From Marisediminitalea oceani (GTDB lineage: Bacteria > Pseudomonadota > Gammaproteobacteria > Enterobacterales > Alteromonadaceae): a stretch of 34,578 nucleotides of DNA. The DNA is taken from positions 1-34,578 of the forward strand of contig NZ_RCUA01000009.1 of the NCBI RefSeq assembly GCF_003731635.1, read 5' to 3'. Positions 1 to 9,891 of the stretch are shown in pieces; within the stretch, counting starts at the first letter, position 1; each line of letters starts with the position of its first letter. The notes below the pieces were generated by a model. It was not told the DNA's origin and searched no databases. It saw nothing but the letters and a program-made list of their open reading frames with translations. Position numbers and translations under genes: made by a program.

Positions 1-1440
<1,440 letters not shown>

Positions 1441-1606
1441 AAATATCGAAATTTTGAATTGTCGTTGTTGACACTCTTAATGAGTGCCCACACAGATTGT
1501 CTTGTTATAAATTGTTAAAGAACAGTGCGAAGCTGTTGATATCGTTACGATAATTTTTGCTTTCGCTGCTTCAGGCTTTAATGCTTACCCCCGAAGCGGG
1601 ATGCGT
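1441..1606 (-). promoter_or_regulatory. rrn leader with boxA antiterminator and boxC-like element
   Basis: Transcribed leader between the rrn promoters and 16S. On the minus strand TGTTCTTTAACAA (1512-1524) matches the boxA consensus TGCTCTTTAACA with one difference. A small hairpin with AACAG/CTGTT arms (1521-1537) sits just upstream of boxA and overlaps it, in the place of boxB. GACAATCTGTGTGGGCACTC (1482-1501) is the element found at the same place in the E. coli rrn leader. Known role: Nus-factor antitermination and RNase III processing of pre-16S RNA. No reading frame of note is present in the gap 1441-1949. Confidence 0.85.
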
Positions 1607-1634
1607 ATATTACGCTCTTTGTTTTCAGTGTCAA
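1607..1634 (-). promoter_or_regulatory. rrn promoter, proximal (P3)
   Basis: On the minus strand TTGACA (1629-1634), a 16-base spacer and TAATAT (1607-1612). The discriminator starts ACGCATCCC, and an A/T-rich stretch lies upstream of the -35 like an UP element. A 4-bp hairpin CCCG-CTT-CGGG (1590-1600) lies in the initially transcribed region. The 16-base spacer and C/G-rich discriminator are typical of stringently controlled rRNA promoters. Confidence 0.85.
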
Positions 1635-1718
1635 CAACTTTTTGAAATTTAATTTCTAAGGTTGTCACTCAAAACCGCTTCAACTTTGTTTGTTAAACCT
1701 CGTTGAAGCGAGGCGCGC

Positions 1719-1746
1719 ATTCTACGCTGATGGCTTTCTGTGTCAA
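1719..1746 (-). promoter_or_regulatory. rrn promoter, middle (P2)
   Basis: On the minus strand TTGACA (1741-1746), a 16-base spacer and TAGAAT (1719-1724), followed by a GCGCGCCTC discriminator. An A/T-rich UP-like stretch lies at 1747-1775. A 5-bp hairpin (CCTCG/CGAGG, 1698-1713) follows the start point. Confidence 0.88.
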
Positions 1747-1860
1747 TGCTTTTTTTGAATATTTTCAAACATCGCATTTGGCTGAAAGCCGCTTCCAATA
1801 AGGCCTTAGGCGATATTGCCGGGTTGGCGTTTTAGTGCGTTCCCCGTCGAAGTGGGGCGC

Positions 1861-1888
1861 ATTATAGAGAGTTGGGCACGCAGGTCAA
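1861..1888 (-). promoter_or_regulatory. rrn promoter, distal (P1)
   Basis: On the minus strand TTGACC (1883-1888), a 16-base spacer and a perfect TATAAT (1861-1866), then a GCGCCCC discriminator. An A/T-rich UP-like stretch follows at 1889-1915. A hairpin with CCCC/GGGG arms (1842-1857) lies just after the expected start. The promoter is about 60 bases from the stop codon of the next gene, and no terminator is visible between them. Confidence 0.88.
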
Positions 1889-1949
1889 CGGTTATTTTAA
1901 AAAAACTGTCATATTTGATTTGATCGGTTATTAATGCAGCGAAATCACC

Positions 1950-2993
1950 TTATTTCCAGTATCCGAGCTTCTTTCTTAACTGAAATTTACGCCATATTCC
2001 TGGCTTATGAGGTTTAAGCTTACCTTTATGGTTTAGTATAAAGTCATCGATAGCATCTAATACCCGTTCGCAGTTACGCCCGTCTCTGTATTTTTCATGA
2101 TGCTTTACATATTCATTGATATTAGCCATTAACTCAGGCGGTCTGGCTAAAGCAGTATCCAAAGCTTGTTCTATTTGGTCAGTACTAGTGACATTAATTA
2201 GATGCGGGCCCGGATTAGTATTGCGGTAAGTCACCACAGGCTTGTCCTGCATCATAAACTCCAGAATGATTGACGAACTGTCACATAACAACACGCTTGC
2301 TTCATTGACACTTTCCAAATCAACATTGTGCAGGTATCTGACGTTTTCCAAAGATTCCGCTAAATGTTTATACCGTTCAACAATTTCGGAGCCATGTAAC
2401 TTTGGATGAAAAGTTAGTACCCAATTCCAATCCCGCTCTTTAGCTAATCTTTTAATAGTCGAATACACAGCTTCAGACGAACTAATGCCTTTAGTAAACG
2501 TTGTGCCGTATAAAATAGTTGGCGGATTGGTTGCTGGTGGTTGTTTACCGTTAATATAGGTATCTACTTTACACCAACCGGTTTCATAAGCCTTAAAGCT
2601 GCCATGCTTTTGTTCCAGAAGCTTATAGGGTTCAGTACTACTTGGCCCCTGAGTACAAATTAGGTCGAACCAACCTCGGATACGAAAGTGCGAGTCTTCC
2701 TGATAGGTTTTTTCCCCTCTCTTACCAATAAAGTAACCATGAAAAACGCCAACTTTAATACCTGGGATAAAATGATAAATGTAATTACCAGGGGTAAGTG
2801 TGGCATCAGGATTATAGGCGACAAGCTCCTCAACCGTTGCCAGTCTTTTTTCATCCGGACGTAACAGATCTTCACATTCCGCTTCTAAATACCATGCAAC
2901 TTCGCCCCCGCGCTTTTTAATCTCAGATTGGATTGGCCGTAATATAGAATAAGCGTAAGGTAATGCGGCAAATAGAACATAGCGCTTTGACAT
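1950..2993 (-). CDS. CDP-glycerol glycerophosphotransferase family protein
   Basis: Predicted 347-residue protein of the TagB/TagF-like CDP-glycerol glycerophosphotransferase family. Members transfer glycerol-phosphate, or related groups, onto surface glycans in the cytoplasm at the inner membrane. Family signatures seen are VGVFHGYFIGKR (the HG motif), LTFHPKLHG (the HP motif) and CDSSSIILEFMMQDKPVVTY (the D-SS-E-KP nucleotide-binding block near the C-terminus). The start at 2993 is preferred over the upstream ATG at 3026 because GGAGAG lies just before it and MSKRYVLF begins the conserved fold. It is a lone gene: no capsule or teichoic-acid-like genes flank it, so the acceptor is unknown. 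The sequence looks more A/T-rich than its neighbours, which may hint at transfer. Family assignment is fairly safe; substrate is not. Confidence 0.8.
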   Translation of the reverse strand: MSKRYVLFAALPYAYSILRPIQSEIKKRGGEVAWYLEAECEDLLRPDEKRLATVEELVAYNPDATLTPGNYIYHFIPGIKVGVFHGYFIGKRGEKTYQEDSHFRIRGWFDLICTQGPSSTEPYKLLEQKHGSFKAYETGWCKVDTYINGKQPPATNPPTILYGTTFTKGISSSEAVYSTIKRLAKERDWNWVLTFHPKLHGSEIVERYKHLAESLENVRYLHNVDLESVNEASVLLCDSSSIILEFMMQDKPVVTYRNTNPGPHLINVTSTDQIEQALDTALARPPELMANINEYVKHHEKYRDGRNCERVLDAIDDFILNHKGKLKPHKPGIWRKFQLRKKLGYWK

Positions 2994-3029
2994 GAACTCT
3001 CCGTGATAATAACTATAGTTTGACACGAT

Positions 3030-3038
3030 ATTGTATCA
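3030..3038 (-). promoter_or_regulatory. Candidate extended -10 promoter for the glycerophosphotransferase gene
   Basis: The minus strand reads TGATACAAT, a TGn-extended -10 with a good TACAAT hexamer (3030-3035), about 37 bases upstream of the chosen start codon. No good -35 is seen, as is usual for extended -10 promoters. Inference from motif only. Confidence 0.4.
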
Positions 3039-3130
3039 GTATTCCTTTTTATAGAATTTCAATCTGACCACTTATCGATAAGAATGTTCGCAATAATCGT
3101 TGCCGTTCGAATGTTAGCGTAGTTAATGCT

Positions 3131-3136
3131 TATAAT
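3131..3136 (+). promoter_or_regulatory. Candidate -10 element for yrdA
   Basis: A perfect TATAAT lies 41 bases upstream of the yrdA start codon. A -35 at normal spacing is poor, so the promoter may need an activator or be weak. Confidence 0.4.
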
Positions 3137-3177
3137 AGATACTCTACCCTACAACAAATCATCTCAAAGAGAACTAC

Positions 3178-3720
3178 ATGCAAAATACGATTAGCAGCTT
3201 TAAAGGAATAACACCTGATATTGGACAGGGAGTTTATGTGGCCGATTCAGCACGACTAGTTGGTGAGATATCAATTAGTGAAGACAGCAGCATCTGGCAT
3301 ATGGTCGCCGCACGGGGTGATGTCAACTATATAAAGATAGGCGCACGTAGCAATATACAGGACGGCACTATTCTTCACGTTACCCGTAAATCAGCCGGCA
3401 ACCCCGATGGCAACCCGCTTATCATTGGTGATGATGTTACTGTTGGTCATAAATGTATGCTGCACGGTTGTACGCTGGGTAATCGTATTCTGGTAGGAAT
3501 GGGCGCGATTGTAATGGACGGTGCCATCGTAGAGGATGATGTGTTTATTGGCGCCGGTACATTGGTACCGCCGAATAAACGCCTCGAAAGCGGTTATTTG
3601 TATGTGGGTAATCCTATGATACAGAAGCGGCCGTTAAAGGAGGCAGAAATAGCTTTCTTAAAACAGTCTGCCATTAACTATGTTGAGCTAAAAGACGACT
3701 ACCTTGCTGAAGGTGCGTAA
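3178..3720 (+). CDS. yrdA: Gamma-class carbonic anhydrase family protein YrdA
   Basis: 180-residue left-handed beta-helix protein built of hexapeptide repeats, of the YrdA/CaiE/PaaY gamma carbonic anhydrase-like family. The repeats run from about residue 12 to 150. Family members are trimers with metal-binding histidines; here they are expected in the ILHVTR and VGHKCMLHG segments. An AAAGAGAA ribosome-binding site precedes the ATG. The gene converges on aroE with a 3-base gap, the same yrdA/aroE pairing known from other gammaproteobacteria. Whether it has real carbonic anhydrase activity cannot be told from sequence, since E. coli YrdA itself is poorly characterised. Confidence 0.9.
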   Translation: MQNTISSFKGITPDIGQGVYVADSARLVGEISISEDSSIWHMVAARGDVNYIKIGARSNIQDGTILHVTRKSAGNPDGNPLIIGDDVTVGHKCMLHGCTLGNRILVGMGAIVMDGAIVEDDVFIGAGTLVPPNKRLESGYLYVGNPMIQKRPLKEAEIAFLKQSAINYVELKDDYLAEGA

Positions 3721-3723
3721 CCC

Positions 3724-4539
3724 CTAACGGTTACGCAGGTATTCAATAACACTGGCCGTTGTCGGCTGTTTGCCGGTCCAGATATAAAACGCCGCAGCGG
3801 CTTGCTCCACCAGCATACCCAGGCCATCCAGTTGCTTAGCGGCACCCAGCTGCTCAGCATGGGCCATAAATACCGTTGCACCATTATCCTTTGAGTACAC
3901 CATATCGTAAGCGAGCTGGCAGTTAGCCAGCACGGCATCGGGTACGGTGGGTAGCGTGCCGGATAAACTGGCAGAAGTAGAGTTAATCACTACATCGTAA
4001 TCTGCCAACAGTTGTTTGTGGTTAACTGCTGTTACCTTTGGGTTGTTAGCATCTTCGGCAATGGCCTGAGCTTTCTCTATAGTTCGATTAAGAATGTGTA
4101 GGTTTTCAATGCCGGCATTTAGTAGCGGATGGACAACACCACGGGCAGCGCCCCCCGCGCCTAACAGCAACACCTTGTTACCTTGCAGATTTAAGCCGTT
4201 ATTGGTGAGGTCTGCCACCAGCCCAATACCATCGGTATTGAAAGCACATAACTCGCCGTCTTCATTACGCATCAGCGTATTCGCTGCCCTGGCCATTACC
4301 ACTGCATCATCTTTATGCTTTGCCATGGCGCAGGCTCTTTCTTTAAAAGGGACGGTAACGTTGCAACCTACCGCTTGTGGTGAGGCGAAAAAATTGTCGA
4401 TAGTGGCTTCAAAGCCATCCAATGGGGCTTCTATTTTCTCGTAGCTGATATCCTCAGCACAGGATTTAGCAAACATTTGATGAATGGTTGGTGATAAACT
4501 CTGAGCAATTGGATTTCCAAAGACGGCAAACTTTTTCAT
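3724..4539 (-). CDS. aroE: Shikimate dehydrogenase
   Basis: 271-residue cytoplasmic enzyme that reduces 3-dehydroshikimate to shikimate with NADPH in the aromatic amino acid pathway. The N-terminal substrate domain has GNPIAQSLSP. Catalytic Lys66 is in NVTVPFKE and Asp103 in NTDGIG. The NADP site has GAGGAARG near 127-134 and NRT at 151-153. The start at 4539 gives the usual MKKFAVFGNP beginning; an upstream in-frame ATG at 4587 would add 16 unlikely residues. The chosen start overlaps by two bases the start codon of the divergent globin gene, so its promoter must lie inside the globin reading frame. No strong Shine-Dalgarno sequence is visible. Confidence 0.95.
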   Translation of the reverse strand: MKKFAVFGNPIAQSLSPTIHQMFAKSCAEDISYEKIEAPLDGFEATIDNFFASPQAVGCNVTVPFKERACAMAKHKDDAVVMARAANTLMRNEDGELCAFNTDGIGLVADLTNNGLNLQGNKVLLLGAGGAARGVVHPLLNAGIENLHILNRTIEKAQAIAEDANNPKVTAVNHKQLLADYDVVINSTSASLSGTLPTVPDAVLANCQLAYDMVYSKDNGATVFMAHAEQLGAAKQLDGLGMLVEQAAAAFYIWTGKQPTTASVIEYLRNR

Positions 4540-4984
4540 GGGACTATTATCGAAACTGGGTATGGGAAAGAAAACTTCGGACAACAATACTGGTGTTACT
4601 ACCCCCTATCAAGCAATAGGTGGAGAAAATACCGTCAGGCAACTGGCGAACCGGTTTTATGACATCATGGAAAATGACCCTGTGGCAGCGGAGCTTTTAG
4701 CCATTCACCCGCAACCACTGGATCGTATCCGTCATATCTTCTTTCTTTATCTTACCATGTGGCTGGGTGGTCCTAATCAATACGAACAGGAACGGGGCCA
4801 TCCGCGGTTAAGGGCCAGGCACTTGCCCTATACCGTAACACCAAAACTCAAAGCCCAATGGATGTACTGCATGCGCAAGGCCATGTATGAATGTGTTAAC
4901 GATATGAATATAGCCGATCAGTTGCTAAAGGCATTGGATCAGCTTGCCGATCACATGGTTAACCGTGAAGACGAAGCCGTATAA
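4538..4984 (+). CDS. Group II truncated haemoglobin
   Basis: 148-residue 2-over-2 globin of the trHbO group, a haem protein of the cytoplasm linked in other species to O2, NO or peroxide chemistry. Signatures are TPYQAIGGE at the N-terminus, TMWLGGPNQY, GHPRLRARHLPY (the last His of RARH is the expected proximal F8 ligand) and the conserved G8 Trp in AQWMYCM. Two starts are possible: ATG 4538, which overlaps the aroE start codon, or ATG 4562 (MGKKTSDNN). Neither has a clear ribosome-binding site, and the family core begins only at about residue 22. The stop codon overlaps the T-tract of the ompW terminator on the other strand. Confidence 0.92.
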   Translation: MGLLSKLGMGKKTSDNNTGVTTPYQAIGGENTVRQLANRFYDIMENDPVAAELLAIHPQPLDRIRHIFFLYLTMWLGGPNQYEQERGHPRLRARHLPYTVTPKLKAQWMYCMRKAMYECVNDMNIADQLLKALDQLADHMVNREDEAV

Positions 4985-5010
4985 AAAAAAAGGCCCTTCA
5001 ATGAAGGGCC
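4981..5010 (-). terminator. Rho-independent terminator of ompW
   Basis: A perfect 9-bp stem (GGCCCTTCA / TGAAGGGCC, 4992-5010) with a one-base centre (the loop must open further in RNA), followed on the minus strand by nine T residues. The T-tract exists only in the leftward direction, so this ends ompW and not the globin gene. Confidence 0.9.
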
Positions 5011-5055
5011 AACAGGCAGTGCAAAAACACAAGGTGAAACTGATAAAACTAGTTT

Positions 5056-5739
5056 TTAGAACTTGTAACCCGCAGAGATGGTGAATACGTAAGGGTCGAT
5101 ATCCACGTCTACGCTGCCTTTTACGTCGGCAACGGTAAATTCTGCAGTGGTGTCGATTTTGATATAACGGGCAGAAGCATTGATTGACCAGTTGTCATCA
5201 ACCTGGAAATCAAAGCCAACCTGAGCAGCTAAACCAAAAGAGTTGTCCAGATCAAGATCCGTAAAGGTTTGGTCTTCGCGGGCACCGGTAAATTCTTCGT
5301 CGAAGAAAATGGTGTAGTTAACACCCACGCCAACGTAAGGCGTAAAGGCGCTGTTAGTATCAAAGAAGTAAACCGCGCTAACTGTAGGTGGCAGGTGAGT
5401 AACTTCAGCCAGTTTGCCGTCGCCTAAACCCAGACCATTGTCTGCAGTATCAATAAGGGTTACGTCATGAGTAAATGGTGTGGCAGCCAGTACTTCAAGG
5501 CCCCAGTTAGAATCCAGCATGTAAACCAGGTTCAGGCCAAGCTGAGTGTTAGAATCGACCTCTACGCCCATTCCTACGTTGCCACCCAGGGCGTCTACAT
5601 TAACGTTGCTTGAATCGTCGTTTGGTGAAACAGAAGTTAAACCTGCACGTACAATGATGTCGCCGGCTTCATAGGCAAATGCTGAAGGCGCAGATACTAG
5701 TGCGGCTAGAACTAGTGTAGCTAATGCTGATTTTTTCAT
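5056..5739 (-). CDS. ompW: Outer membrane protein OmpW
   Basis: 227-residue eight-stranded beta-barrel porin of the OmpW family, thought to pass small hydrophobic molecules across the outer membrane. A signal peptide (MKKSALATLVLAALVSAPSAFA) is followed by YEAGDIIVRAGLTSVSPNDD, typical of the family. The middle has FDTNSAFTPYVGVGVNYT, and the protein ends YVFTISAGYKF with the aromatic C-terminal residue needed for barrel assembly. The start at 5739 is preferred over 5754 because it begins the signal peptide and has GAGAA upstream. The leader has a GGAGGC/GCCTCC hairpin (5769-5788). It is a single gene with its own terminator, and two FNR-like sites lie upstream. Confidence 0.95.
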   Translation of the reverse strand: MKKSALATLVLAALVSAPSAFAYEAGDIIVRAGLTSVSPNDDSSNVNVDALGGNVGMGVEVDSNTQLGLNLVYMLDSNWGLEVLAATPFTHDVTLIDTADNGLGLGDGKLAEVTHLPPTVSAVYFFDTNSAFTPYVGVGVNYTIFFDEEFTGAREDQTFTDLDLDNSFGLAAQVGFDFQVDDNWSINASARYIKIDTTAEFTVADVKGSVDVDIDPYVFTISAGYKF

Positions 5740-5802
5740 TGTGTATTTTCTCATTCGTTTAAGTTGATGGAGGCTAATGTACGCCTCCTGACAAATAAAA
5801 AT

Positions 5803-5816
5803 TTGATCTAAAACAA
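5803..5816 (-). promoter_or_regulatory. Second, weaker FNR-like site upstream of ompW
   Basis: TTGATCTAAAACAA fits the FNR pattern TTGAT-N4-ATCAA with one mismatch. It lies 49 bases from the better site and would sit near the predicted transcription start, where binding would repress rather than activate. Confidence 0.35.
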
Positions 5817-5851
5817 GTTTGAAAATACGTTTAAAAATCTGCGAATTAAGG

Positions 5852-5865
5852 TTGATCTACGTCAA
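5852..5865 (-). promoter_or_regulatory. FNR-type operator of ompW
   Basis: TTGATCTACGTCAA matches the FNR consensus TTGAT-N4-ATCAA at nine of ten fixed positions. On the minus strand a TATTTT -10 candidate at 5822-5827 puts the site about 43 bases upstream of the start, the position of a class II activated promoter. ompW is known to be FNR-regulated in E. coli. Inference here is from motif and spacing. Confidence 0.65.
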
Positions 5866-5890
5866 AAGATACCGGCGCAAAGACTCGCTT

Positions 5891-7380
<1,490 letters not shown>

Positions 7381-7390
7381 TTGTTACCTC

Positions 7391-7957
7391 TTATTCTGCT
7401 TCTTGTTCGCTTTGTGCTTCTTTATAGCCACATAATGGCTGCGGGCACACTAAACGGCCCTTCTTTTCGACCAGTATAGCCCATCCGCAATCCGGACAGG
7501 ACTTCTCAACCGGCGCGAAATTTACCACATAACGGCACTCAGGATAACGATTACAGGCAAAAAAGCGCTTACCGTATTTATTGGTGCGATCGAGCAGATG
7601 TCCTTTATGGCATTTAGGGCAGGTAACAGAGGTATCGGTTTGCGGTTTGGCATTTTCGATATGATGACAGGCCGGAAAATTAGTACAGCCGATAAACATA
7701 CCGTACCGGCCTTTTTTGATCGCCATAGACGAGCCACATTCAGGGCAATGGCTGTCTTCTATCACTTTTAATGTGGTGGTTTGATTATCGTGTAAAGGCT
7801 TGGCGTAGTGGCAATCAGGATAGCCACTACAGCCGATAAACGGGCCTGACTTGCTGTTTCTGATGCGCAGCTCTTTCCCACAGTCCGGGCAAGGCCCGTA
7901 CTGATGTTCTAAAGCGTGCTCATGCGCTTCGAACAGTGAATGATCAATCTTCGACAC
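7391..7957 (-). CDS. yrdD: Topoisomerase-type C4 zinc-finger protein (YrdD-like)
   Basis: 188-residue protein made of four zinc-ribbon repeats like those in the C-terminus of topoisomerase I. The cysteine pairs are CPDC/CSGYPDC, CPEC/CTNFPAC, CPKC/CNRYPEC and CPDC/CPQPLC. No catalytic topoisomerase domain is present, so it probably binds single-stranded nucleic acid; its cellular role is not established. The start is a GTG at 7957 (MSKIDHSLFEAHEHALE) with a weak AGGG site close by. The gene lies between smg and tsaC in what looks like one operon. Confidence 0.88.
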   Translation of the reverse strand: MSKIDHSLFEAHEHALEHQYGPCPDCGKELRIRNSKSGPFIGCSGYPDCHYAKPLHDNQTTTLKVIEDSHCPECGSSMAIKKGRYGMFIGCTNFPACHHIENAKPQTDTSVTCPKCHKGHLLDRTNKYGKRFFACNRYPECRYVVNFAPVEKSCPDCGWAILVEKKGRLVCPQPLCGYKEAQSEQEAE

Positions 7958-7983
7958 AGCCCTACACTTCGTAATCTATAAGA

Positions 7984-8460
7984 TTAGTGCAGTATACCGT
8001 CATGCTCTTCGAATAACAGATCTTCCATCTGCGCGTAGGCATTTTCTTTGCCCGGCACATTAAACAACACCATCAGGACTACCCACTTAAGGTCTTCTAA
8101 ACAGAATTCCGGCGAATCGATCTCCATGACTCTGTCGATGACCATTTCCCGTGTGGAAGCATCCAATACGCCAACCTGCTCAAGGAACAATAAGAAACCC
8201 TGACATTCAACATCCAGGCGCATTTGTTCCTGCTGCGTATAAATACGGCTCAGGCTGCTGGAGATGCCTTTACAGAAGTAGGGGTTAATATCAGTTTCTT
8301 GCAGCGCGGCGAGTTTTTCCAACCAGGCGAGCGCTTTGTATATCTCATCGTGATGAAATCCTGCGCGGACCAGCTCTTCGGTTAGTTCATCCTGATCGAC
8401 GCGAATTTCGGTTTCACTATGGATGAAGTTTTCGAAGAGATACATGAGGATATCGAACAT
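7984..8460 (-). CDS. smg: Smg family protein (DUF494)
   Basis: 158-residue Smg/DUF494 protein of unknown function, conserved next to dprA. It begins [13 protein letters not shown] and contains the [15 protein letters not shown] and [12 protein letters not shown] blocks typical of the family; it is mostly helical and has no signal peptide. A strong GAGGGGG site lies 8 bases before ATG 8460. The 277-base gap upstream (8461-8737) carries no credible gene. It has a possible weak promoter (ACTTGA / TACAAT, 16-base spacing on the minus strand, around 8524-8552) and no clear terminator for dprA. Confidence 0.92.
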   Translation of the reverse strand: MFDILMYLFENFIHSETEIRVDQDELTEELVRAGFHHDEIYKALAWLEKLAALQETDINPYFCKGISSSLSRIYTQQEQMRLDVECQGFLLFLEQVGVLDASTREMVIDRVMEIDSPEFCLEDLKWVVLMVLFNVPGKENAYAQMEDLLFEEHDGILH

Positions 8461-8737
8461 AGCATTTTCCCCCTCAATTTGAAGTAACCACTAAAAGGTG
8501 ATTACCTAACCTCGCAAACTCTATTGTAGTGGTCTGGTCTTTTTTCAAGTCTCAAGACCAGTTTTGCGTACGGTGTCGATGCAAAAAAGCAAAGCATCTA
8601 AGTTCAACTTATCTAAAAATACGGATAATGCCAAGCTTTGGGTCGACTTTTTTTCGATTAAGTGAAGCATTACCCTGCAAGCGGTTGACTCTCAAACAAA
8701 ATAAGGCTTGCCGCTAACTAGTCCGAAAGCTGAGACC

Positions 8738-9847
8738 TTAACTACCAACAGGCCCCATAGCTCGGGTATAACCACCGGGCACAGCCACTATCCGGCCCTG
8801 AAGCTCAAGTTCCACCAGCCTTGGCATTAAGCGATTAACTGACAGACCGGTTTTCTCAACCAGGTAGTCTATATTTATCGGCTCACCGGCAAATTCTTTT
8901 AGTAATGGTTCATCGTCGTCATCTTGCTGATGATTGCCACCTGCATCCTCTGAGTCTTTTACCACCCAACCCAACTCCTCGCAAATATCGCCGCTGCTGG
9001 TGACCAGCCTGGCGCCTTGCTGAATAAGGTAATGAGGTCCCTCGCTGAGTGGATTGTTTATGTTGCCGGGCGTAGCAAATACATCGATGCCCATGTCTGC
9101 GGCCAGATTAGCGGTAATCATGGAGCCACTTTTAATGCGGGCCTCAATTAACAGTACCCCGCTCGACAGCGCGGCAATTAAGCGGTTACGCCGTGGAAAA
9201 TGGTATGGCTTAACCGTTTCCCACGGCGGAAACTCCGACACCAGACATCCACCGTGTTCAACCAGGCTCAAGGCCAGGGCCTGATGGCTGCGCGGGTAAA
9301 TGCAGCCCAGCCCGCCGCCAAGAATGGCTACTGTGCGCCCTGAGGTAGGATAGGCGCCCTGATGAGCCGCGCCATCAATACCAAGCGCCAGACCGCTGGT
9401 AACCGTTATGCCTGCGTCGCCAAGCTCCTTTGCCAGGCTACGCGCTGTATTTAAACCGTTAATGGTTGCCTTGCGGCTTCCCACAATAGCCAGCTGCGGC
9501 GCTTTAAGCAACTTCGAATTGCCATGGCAATAGAGTATCAAAGGAGGCGAATCAAGCTGCTTTAAGCGCTCGGGGTAAGCTGCATCACTAATGGTGATAA
9601 TCTGATTGAGCGGGTGCTGGCAGAGCCATTGTTCAATTGGTTCAACCTCATCGCCGGGACTATTGATAAGGGCAATTTCATCGGGCTTGAGGCCACACTG
9701 ACTAAGCTCGCCAACTGGCAAACTAAATAGTTGCTCTATGGTTAACTTAAAGTGCTCCAGCAGTGCCAGCCAGAAGGCAGGTGAACGTTTTTTAATTAAA
9801 CTCAGGCGCAGCCAGTGCTGACTAACTGATGATAATTGGTTTTGCAT
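8738..9847 (-). CDS. dprA: DNA-processing protein DprA (Smf)
   Basis: 369-residue protein that in naturally competent bacteria binds incoming single-stranded DNA and loads RecA. The Rossmann-like core has VGSRKATINGLNTA, TSGLALGIDGAAHQGA, GGGLGCIYPRSH, FPPWETVKPYHFPRRNRLIA and GSMITANLAADMG. The C-terminal winged-helix DprA_WH domain (about 305-362) ends GRIVAVPGGYTRA. The start at ATG 9847 has GGGAG five bases upstream. A GTG at 9868 would add seven residues but lies inside a hairpin and lacks a site of its own. The ribosome-binding site itself is buried in that hairpin. Confidence 0.95.
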   Translation of the reverse strand: MQNQLSSVSQHWLRLSLIKKRSPAFWLALLEHFKLTIEQLFSLPVGELSQCGLKPDEIALINSPGDEVEPIEQWLCQHPLNQIITISDAAYPERLKQLDSPPLILYCHGNSKLLKAPQLAIVGSRKATINGLNTARSLAKELGDAGITVTSGLALGIDGAAHQGAYPTSGRTVAILGGGLGCIYPRSHQALALSLVEHGGCLVSEFPPWETVKPYHFPRRNRLIAALSSGVLLIEARIKSGSMITANLAADMGIDVFATPGNINNPLSEGPHYLIQQGARLVTSSGDICEELGWVVKDSEDAGGNHQQDDDDEPLLKEFAGEPINIDYLVEKTGLSVNRLMPRLVELELQGRIVAVPGGYTRAMGPVGS

Positions 9848-9849
9848 TA

Positions 9850-9882
9850 ACACTCCCGTTCTCGGCACTGAGACGGGAGTGT
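9850..9882 (-). promoter_or_regulatory. Hairpin covering the dprA ribosome-binding site
   Basis: On the minus strand ACACTCCCGT-CTC pairs with GAG-A-ACGGGAGTGT, 13 bp with one bulged A and a six-base loop. The dprA Shine-Dalgarno GGGAG (9853-9857) is in the right arm, three bases from the ATG edge of the stem. No T-tract follows, so a plain terminator is unlikely. It lies between the LysM gene stop and dprA. Confidence 0.6.
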
Positions 9883-9891
9883 CAGTACCGG

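Noticed and set aside
4992..5010. Hairpin considered as the globin gene terminator
   Set aside because: The plus strand after the stem is AACAGGCAG with no T-tract; the T-run is only on the minus strand.
8529..8717. 62-residue open frame on the plus strand between smg and dprA
   Set aside because: Cys/Lys-rich composition, no ribosome-binding site, no family resemblance, and it opposes the flanking operon.
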